Shown one piece after another: positions 58,863-64,000 of a stretch of DNA of 64,000 bases (position 1 is its first letter; each line of letters opens with the position of its first letter). The DNA is from JACNIZ01 sp964344765 (GTDB taxonomy: Bacteria; Planctomycetota; UBA1135). Below the pieces are notes generated by a model. The model was not told the origin of the DNA. It saw only the letters and a program-made list of their open reading frames with translations, and made no database searches. A program made the position numbers and the translations under genes. The stretch lies in NCBI GenBank assembly GCA_964344765.1, contig CAYFOM010000004.1, positions 73,249 to 137,248 on the forward strand. The letters are read 5' to 3'.

Positions 58863-60281
58863 ATGTCCGTCTCCAACCGCTTCTGGTTCGGGTCCGTTGC
58901 CAGTGCTCTGGCGCTTTGCACACCTGTAACCGGACAAACCACGCTGCTCAGCGAAGACTTCCGTTCCGGCACATTTCCGCCCGTTGGCTGGAGTGAGTTG
59001 AACAATGGCGTTTCTCTCGGCTGGGAAGATGACGTCAACGAATACGCCTTTCACGACGACTTCCACGGCGCCAACGACAACCATCTGCTAACCCCAGTGA
59101 TGGACTGGTCTACCGTTTCGGCGGTTTATCTGCACGCTGTCCAAGAACTGACCTTTGCGCAGTACATGGATACTTGTTCAGTGGACGTCACCCTCGATGG
59201 CGGTTTGACTTTCACTCAGGTTTACGTGGAGACCTCCGCCGTGGACGGTGCCCAAGTCTTAGAAGTAGACCTGTCGGCATTTGCAGGCCAGGCGGTTGCC
59301 CAGATGAGTTTCCATTACTTCGGCGACTTCGCCAATGAGTGGCGCATCGATGAGGCATTGATCGACGACCAGCCCTTTGAGCCGCCGCTTTATTGGCCGG
59401 AATTGCCGACGGTGTTTGCCTCGGCCGAAAACTATTGGGAGACCTTCGATAACTTCACCGGTACCGTGCCGCCGCACCTGGCGGTCAATCGCCTGAACAA
59501 CGTCACCCGCGAGTTCGACAGCGAGGCATGGTGCAACATTGGTCAACTTGGCCCATGCATCCAAGCTCATTCCGGTCAGTATTGCTTAGAGATGGGTTTG
59601 GACCCATCGGCCACTCAATTCCATGAGGTTTCGAACGGCCTCATTTTGGGCCTCGACGGTACCGGCGTAACTAACTTTGTTATGGGTTTCCAAGCCATTC
59701 ACTTCGGCGAAGAACCACATATCGATGACGGATTGTTCCTTAGTGACGACGGCGTCAATTGGGTGCCGCTGCTGCTCGATTGGGAGCACTTAATCGGCGC
59801 CGGCAACATCGGCAATTGGGAACCGATGGTGGTGGACCTGTCTTCCACATCGGTCGATGTATCGGGTCCGTTTTACCTCGCCTTTGCCCAAGCCGACGAC
59901 TACCCCTACGGCGGCCTGGATGGCGTCGGTATCGACGACATTGTGATCGGCACCTTGCCGCCGTTGCTCTATAACGTGCAAAACTTGGTTGCCGGCCAGC
60001 AGGCCACTTTCACCGTGACCGGTGCGGAAGCCACTTCGCACATTGCCCTGGCTTATTCGCGCACCGGGCCTGGACCTACCAACACCAGTTACGGCATCGC
60101 GGCGATGACCGACCCGATTTACACCATCGGCGTCTACCTGCCGGACGGAAACGGCAATCTCACCGTCAACCTGCCCATTCCGCCGACTGCGGCAGGAGTG
60201 CCGATTTGGACCCAAGCTTTGGAAATCACCGATTACGGTGCCGGCATCTTCTCCAACGCGTTGGCCCTGGTGATTCAATAG
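58863..60281 (+). CDS. Secreted adhesin-like protein with shared C-terminal domain, paralogue A
   Basis: This 472-residue protein has a signal peptide (about 1-24). The first beta-rich domain (about 27-165) carries the MAM/cleaved-adhesin pattern (SEDFRSGTFPPVGWSELNN, SVDVTLDGGLTFTQVY and ANEWRIDEALIDDQP). A second, different jelly-roll-like domain spans about 180-365 (DDGLFLSDDGVNWVPLLLDWEHL, FYLAFAQADDYPYGG). The shared C-terminal module is at about 372-472. It looks like a surface adhesin or carbohydrate-binding protein. Its paralogue at 62554 has the same order and the same length. ATG 58863 starts the signal peptide. Confidence 0.8.
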   Translation: MSVSNRFWFGSVASALALCTPVTGQTTLLSEDFRSGTFPPVGWSELNNGVSLGWEDDVNEYAFHDDFHGANDNHLLTPVMDWSTVSAVYLHAVQELTFAQYMDTCSVDVTLDGGLTFTQVYVETSAVDGAQVLEVDLSAFAGQAVAQMSFHYFGDFANEWRIDEALIDDQPFEPPLYWPELPTVFASAENYWETFDNFTGTVPPHLAVNRLNNVTREFDSEAWCNIGQLGPCIQAHSGQYCLEMGLDPSATQFHEVSNGLILGLDGTGVTNFVMGFQAIHFGEEPHIDDGLFLSDDGVNWVPLLLDWEHLIGAGNIGNWEPMVVDLSSTSVDVSGPFYLAFAQADDYPYGGLDGVGIDDIVIGTLPPLLYNVQNLVAGQQATFTVTGAEATSHIALAYSRTGPGPTNTSYGIAAMTDPIYTIGVYLPDGNGNLTVNLPIPPTAAGVPIWTQALEITDYGAGIFSNALALVIQ

Positions 60282-60377
60282 CCTAGTGTGCCTCGCCTGA
60301 CCGGCTACACCGGCGGGTGCGGTTGTGCCGATAGGGATTTGACCCATCCGACGTTTTCCGGATGAGCGGGGCTGGCG

Positions 60378-60383
60378 TATTCT
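60378..60383 (+). promoter_or_regulatory. -10-like TATTCT, 32 nt before ATG 60416
   Basis: TATTCT would give a leader of about 25 nt for the CarboxypepD_reg-type protein. It lies in the 134-base gap between that gene and paralogue A. Confidence 0.25.
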
Positions 60384-60415
60384 GGAGCCACCCCGCAGAA
60401 GCTCTGCTAGCCATC

Positions 60416-62518
60416 ATGAACCGCGGTCTCCTGATCAGTCTTGTCATCCTTGCCGTCGCTGCCACGGCGGCCGTCCTGTTTTTTCCGGGCGGCGAACCCG
60501 ACTCATTGGATCCGGTCCTGATCGAAGATGGCGAGCCGCAATCATCCAATGACGGCCCTGGCGAAGCGCACCTAGACGACAACAACACGCGTACTGCAGC
60601 GGGCGACGGCACCGATCGCAGCAGTTTCCAATCCGACCCAACCACAATTATCGGTGTGGTTCGCAGCGCCGCCGACGGCAAAAAACTGCCCAAAGCGAAG
60701 CTGGTTTATTCGCATCGCCAATTCGGCGGACCCTCGGCCGGATGGAGCCCGCAAGCGGTAGCTGCCATTGGCACTCACTGCGATAAAGACGCACGCTTCC
60801 GCATGCCGCCGGCCGGATCGCAAGCCAAGCTGCAAATTGTTGCGTGGGCGCCGGGCTATTCGGTTCAGCGCGTCACCGATTTAAAGCTCGGCGACGTCGT
60901 TGAGATCGACCTACACCCAAGCATTTTGGTCCAAGGATCGGTGGTGGATCCACAAGGAAAGGCGGCGGCCAAAGTGCCGGTCAAGCTGTTTGATCCCGGC
61001 CATGGGGTCGATGGATATCCAGTCACCGCCATAACCGACGAGAACGGCCGTTTTCAAATCGCCGCCTCCAAACAAAATGGCGTCAGCTTGGAAGTGCGTT
61101 CCGGTGCCGGCCGCAGCTTGATGGATCGCTCGATCAACGTACGCGAAGGCATGGACGAAATCCGCGTCGTGTTGAGCGGCAACCTATCGCTGGAAGGCTC
61201 GGTGCAAGACGACATGGGGCGGCCGGTGAACTTGGCTACTCTTAGCCTCAAGAAGAAGGGTGAGCGCATCGAAACCACCGCGACCACCGATGAAGAGGGG
61301 CGCATTCAAGTTTATGGCTTGGAAAGCGGCGACTGGACCTGCACCGTCCGTGCCGAGGGCTTCGCCAGCCAGGAGCACGCCATCGCGATTGCCGGTGGCA
61401 ATTCAACCACGCTGCATTGCACTATGGTTCGCAACAGTAGCGTGCGCATCCTGGCAGTCGACGGCAAGGATCGTCCGCTCAACGGTGCTTATCTGCGCTT
61501 GATCACCGATCCGCGCGGCGAACACCGTGGGCTGAAGTTTCCGATGGAGTCGACGAACGAAGACGGCATTGCCATTTTCCCGCAAGTTCCTCCTGGGCGA
61601 TACGTCGTCGGTCCGGAGAGTACACCGGGCGTTTCAGCGGCAATGTTGTTTGAAGCGGAAAGCGGTCACATCGGCGGCAAAGGGGCGGCCACCTTTTCGA
61701 AGCTGATCGAAGTGCTTCCCGGCCAAGAAACCGAAGTGCAAATCCTGCTGCGCAAGCACGGCAACATGACCGTGGTGGTCACGCGGAACGGGGAACCGAT
61801 TAGTGGCGCACGCGGCAAGTTGCTGGAACTCAGTCGCAACAATCCAAAGGAACGCGAGGCAAACGACCTATCGAATTTGGATGGCGAATTAGTCTTCCCG
61901 GCGGTTTGGATCGGCGATTACATCCTCGAGTTGCAAGGGGCGCCTTCGGAAATCACTACTCGCCGTCAAGTCTTCTGCGGTCGCGGCGAAAGCACCATTA
62001 CCGTTGAGTTGCCAAGCGGTCGGCTGCTCGGCCAGGTGCAGTCCAATGGCAGAGCGCTTTCCGGCGCACGCGTAATGGCCGCGCCGAAGGACAGTGATTG
62101 GGTCGAGATGACCCGCACCGATAGCGAAGGACGATTCCAGTTACTCGGCTTTGATGTGGGCACCTACAAGCTGCGGTTGGAAGCCGACAAGCACCTACCT
62201 TGGGAAATCCACGACGTTCAGCACGACGGCGGTCATCTGGACCTCGGTTCCGTTTCGATGGATGCATCGTGCCAGTTGACCGGCAGAGTGGTGGGATTGG
62301 TTCCCAACCCCAACGACTTCATCGGCCCGGTGATCCATGCTCTGGATGGCCAAGGAAACGGATTGGCGACTCGCCCGATCAACAGCAACGGCACTTTCGT
62401 GTTTGAGCAGCTACCGGCCGGAACGGTGCGTTTGAAAGTAGTGTCGGGTGCGCGCGAGCTGCATGCCCAGACCGTCGAGCTGCCGGTTGTCGGAGATTCT
62501 CTGACGATCGAGCTTTAG
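60416..62518 (+). CDS. Membrane-anchored protein with repeated carboxypeptidase-regulatory-like beta domains
   Basis: This 700-residue protein has one N-terminal membrane segment (about 4-24) and then many beta-sandwich units of the carboxypeptidase-regulatory-like kind, each with a VVDPQGKAAAKVPVKL- or VQDDMGRPVNLATLSL-type pattern and a TDENGRFQI- or TDEEGRIQVYGL-type strand. I count at least four clear units (about 160-235, 250-335, 430-540 and 545-625). Such repeats are common in surface and transport-adaptor proteins. ATG 60416 begins the membrane segment. The longer upstream frame (60362) has no extra homology. It stands between the two adhesin-like paralogues. Confidence 0.75.
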   Translation: MNRGLLISLVILAVAATAAVLFFPGGEPDSLDPVLIEDGEPQSSNDGPGEAHLDDNNTRTAAGDGTDRSSFQSDPTTIIGVVRSAADGKKLPKAKLVYSHRQFGGPSAGWSPQAVAAIGTHCDKDARFRMPPAGSQAKLQIVAWAPGYSVQRVTDLKLGDVVEIDLHPSILVQGSVVDPQGKAAAKVPVKLFDPGHGVDGYPVTAITDENGRFQIAASKQNGVSLEVRSGAGRSLMDRSINVREGMDEIRVVLSGNLSLEGSVQDDMGRPVNLATLSLKKKGERIETTATTDEEGRIQVYGLESGDWTCTVRAEGFASQEHAIAIAGGNSTTLHCTMVRNSSVRILAVDGKDRPLNGAYLRLITDPRGEHRGLKFPMESTNEDGIAIFPQVPPGRYVVGPESTPGVSAAMLFEAESGHIGGKGAATFSKLIEVLPGQETEVQILLRKHGNMTVVVTRNGEPISGARGKLLELSRNNPKEREANDLSNLDGELVFPAVWIGDYILELQGAPSEITTRRQVFCGRGESTITVELPSGRLLGQVQSNGRALSGARVMAAPKDSDWVEMTRTDSEGRFQLLGFDVGTYKLRLEADKHLPWEIHDVQHDGGHLDLGSVSMDASCQLTGRVVGLVPNPNDFIGPVIHALDGQGNGLATRPINSNGTFVFEQLPAGTVRLKVVSGARELHAQTVELPVVGDSLTIEL

Positions 62519-62537
62519 CGGACTCCCACCTTTGCGC

Positions 62538-62543
62538 TAGACT
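62538..62543 (+). promoter_or_regulatory. -10-like TAGACT, 10 nt before ATG 62554
   Basis: TAGACT ends 10 nt before the start of paralogue B. A weak TTTAGC stands 18 bp upstream. Confidence 0.35.
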
Positions 62544-62553
62544 CGGGAGCGAC

Positions 62554-63972
62554 ATGAAAATGTTGCCCCACACAGCCGTCGCTCTTCTCCTAGGCTTCTC
62601 CCTCGCCAGCGGTGCTGCTGCGCAAACCACTTTGCTGTTCGAGGATTTCAACTCCGGGGTGGTTCCTCCTGCGGGGTGGACCGAAGAAAACAACGGAGTG
62701 GGGGAAGGTTGGAAGGCCGACGTCAGCGGAATGATGGCGTGGCATAGCGATGACGCCGGTGCTAACGACAACGCTTTGCTCAGCCCAGCGCTGGATTTCA
62801 CTGCGTTGACCGAAGCTTCGGTGAGCGGTCTGCAAGGCCAGGTGTTCGCCGCCTGGCGCGAGCAAAACCTGATTCAGGTCAGCCTCGATGGCGGTTTGAG
62901 TTTCCAAACCGTAGGTCAAATCGATTCCCCCGATGGCATGGGAATTCCTTTCCAGGCTGATCTGAGCGCATTTGTCGGCCAGGCCAGCGTGCAGTTGGGT
63001 TTGCGTTATCAGGGCAACTTCGCCAACCAATGGTTTGTTGATCAGGTTGAGGTCAGCGACCAGGCCCCGCCGCCGCCTGCACCACTTTGGCCCAACTTGC
63101 CGACCACTTTCCAGTCGGGACAAAGCTGGAGCGAAAACTTCGACGCGATCACACCGGGGAATCTGCCGTCGTATATGGCCGTGAACTCGGTCGATTCCTA
63201 CACTCGGTTGGCCGATTCGGAAGGCTGGTGCAATGCCGGCCAAATTCAAGCGTCGCCGGGAGCGTATAGCGGGAACAACGCATTGGAGATGGGGCTTGTG
63301 CCGGGCGTCACCAATTACCATGACGTCAGTAATGCTTTGATCCTTGGTTTGAACGGTTCCGCCGTTCAAGACTTCTATTTCAGCCTGCACGCGCGCCAAT
63401 TCGGTGATGAAGTTTCGCCGGATGACGGCATTTGGCTGTCGCTGAACGGAAGCGATTGGCACCAGGTCACCACCGATTGGCAAGCCCTTACCGGTGGGGA
63501 GGAGAACATAGGGGAGTGGGTGACTTTAAGCTTCGATCTTGCCGCCAGCAGCCTCGATCTATCCGGCGACTTCTACTTGGCCATCGCGCAACAAGACAAC
63601 TATCCATTCAAGAATCAGGATGGAGTATCCGTCGATCAATTGGCGCTGGATCGACCGGTTCTTAACGTTGTCAATATGGTGGTAAACGAGACTGCTGTCC
63701 TAACTGTAGAGAACGTAAACCCATATAGCTTGGTCCTACCTCTCCAGTCGTTGTTTAAAGGCACCTCACAAACCGCCTTTGGCCAACTGGATCTGGGTCA
63801 TCCGTTTGAGAGTCTGGGTTTTCTGCGTCCCAATGGGGCCGGATACGCCGAGGCACAATTCCAGGTGCCTTATCTCGCCAAAGATAAAACCTTTTACATT
63901 CAGGCACTGGAAGTGAATGGTTTGGAGGCGAGAATCTCGAATTTGCTCGTTAGCGTAACATCCTTTCTGTAA
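62554..63972 (+). CDS. Secreted adhesin-like protein with shared C-terminal domain, paralogue B
   Basis: This 472-residue protein has a signal peptide (about 1-24), the same first MAM/cleaved-adhesin-like domain as paralogue A (FEDFNSGVVPPAGWTEENNG, IQVSLDGGLSFQTV and ANQWFVDQVEVSDQ), a second jelly-roll-like domain (DDGIWLSLNGSDWHQV, FYLAIAQQDNYPF) and the shared C-terminal module at about 369-472 with FYIQALEV near its end. It matches paralogue A in domain order, length and several segments, so the pair probably arose by duplication around the CarboxypepD_reg-type gene. Only 28 bases remain after its stop in the window. Confidence 0.8.
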   Translation: MKMLPHTAVALLLGFSLASGAAAQTTLLFEDFNSGVVPPAGWTEENNGVGEGWKADVSGMMAWHSDDAGANDNALLSPALDFTALTEASVSGLQGQVFAAWREQNLIQVSLDGGLSFQTVGQIDSPDGMGIPFQADLSAFVGQASVQLGLRYQGNFANQWFVDQVEVSDQAPPPPAPLWPNLPTTFQSGQSWSENFDAITPGNLPSYMAVNSVDSYTRLADSEGWCNAGQIQASPGAYSGNNALEMGLVPGVTNYHDVSNALILGLNGSAVQDFYFSLHARQFGDEVSPDDGIWLSLNGSDWHQVTTDWQALTGGEENIGEWVTLSFDLAASSLDLSGDFYLAIAQQDNYPFKNQDGVSVDQLALDRPVLNVVNMVVNETAVLTVENVNPYSLVLPLQSLFKGTSQTAFGQLDLGHPFESLGFLRPNGAGYAEAQFQVPYLAKDKTFYIQALEVNGLEARISNLLVSVTSFL

Positions 63973-64000
63973 ATTCCCTCGTCCCTGCAACCGCCCTGTC

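Noticed and set aside
1..64000. tRNA, rRNA, CRISPR arrays, insertion sequences, integrase genes or prophage
   Set aside because: No cloverleaf or rRNA-like stretch was seen in any intergenic gap, no regular spacer-repeat array exists (the 7752-7805 array has only three units with 9-bp spacers), and no transposase or integrase motif occurs.

Overview
The window (64 kb) is densely packed bacterial chromosome, moderately GC-rich, with about 50 protein genes on both strands. I see no rRNA or tRNA gene, CRISPR array, insertion sequence or phage gene. No stretch longer than about 300 bases lacks a gene. The cell is didermal: there is a periplasmic SurA/PrsA-like foldase, an outer-membrane zinc porin, many lipoproteins and a penta-haem cytochrome. 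The secreted proteins with a shared C-terminal beta domain, the GYF_2-RDD protein, the HEAT-repeat lipoproteins and the lipoprotein sulfatase fit Planctomycetota best. That assignment is inference from gene style, not a phylogenetic result.

Layout. 1-4.3 kb: guaA (5' end outside the window), hpf, a small membrane protein, a ComF-like protein and gluQ. 4.3-8.7 kb: a small lipoprotein, hisS-nadD, a parvulin-type foldase and a metallophosphoesterase. 8.7-18 kb: yidC-mnmE, then nrdR overlapping an ATP-cone protein that looks like a decayed ribonucleotide reductase, then smc. 18-23.8 kb: a glutaminyl-cyclase-like lipoprotein, an OPT transporter, a GT2 glycosyltransferase, a secreted protein and an MBL hydrolase. 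23.8-28.9 kb: a zinc-acquisition cluster (His/Cys-rich peptide, outer-membrane porin, znuA, znuC, znuB) ending in a GYF_2-RDD protein. 28.9-34.6 kb (minus strand): five overlapping genes for a ferric-type ABC importer, a penta-haem cytochrome c and a HEAT lipoprotein. 34.6-47.3 kb: sulfatase-like lipoprotein, aminotransferase, threonine aldolase, phosphohexomutase, arginase, TrkA-type potassium channel, McsB arginine kinase, moaA, a pseudo-peptidase-like secreted protein and a dihydroorotase. 47.4-55.9 kb: a kexin-like subtilase, an NhaC-type antiporter, a small coiled-coil protein, asnS, a secreted helical-repeat protein and a sigma-70 family factor. 56-64 kb: an island of five secreted or envelope proteins, including two paralogous adhesin-like proteins.

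Two themes run through the window. First, many gene heads carry a TANNNT hexamer only 5-11 nt before the start codon and no Shine-Dalgarno sequence. This suggests widespread leaderless or near-leaderless mRNAs, and in three divergent pairs the two -10 hexamers interlock. Second, five secreted proteins share a roughly 100-residue C-terminal beta-rich domain that may act as a sorting or anchoring module.

The most promising candidates for undescribed biology are the nrdR/pseudo-reductase pair, the ferric importer-cytochrome-HEAT operon, the C-terminal domain family, the leaderless promoter architecture and a three-copy 21-bp-period operator-like array upstream of the foldase gene. All calls come from reading the sequence; no database search was run.
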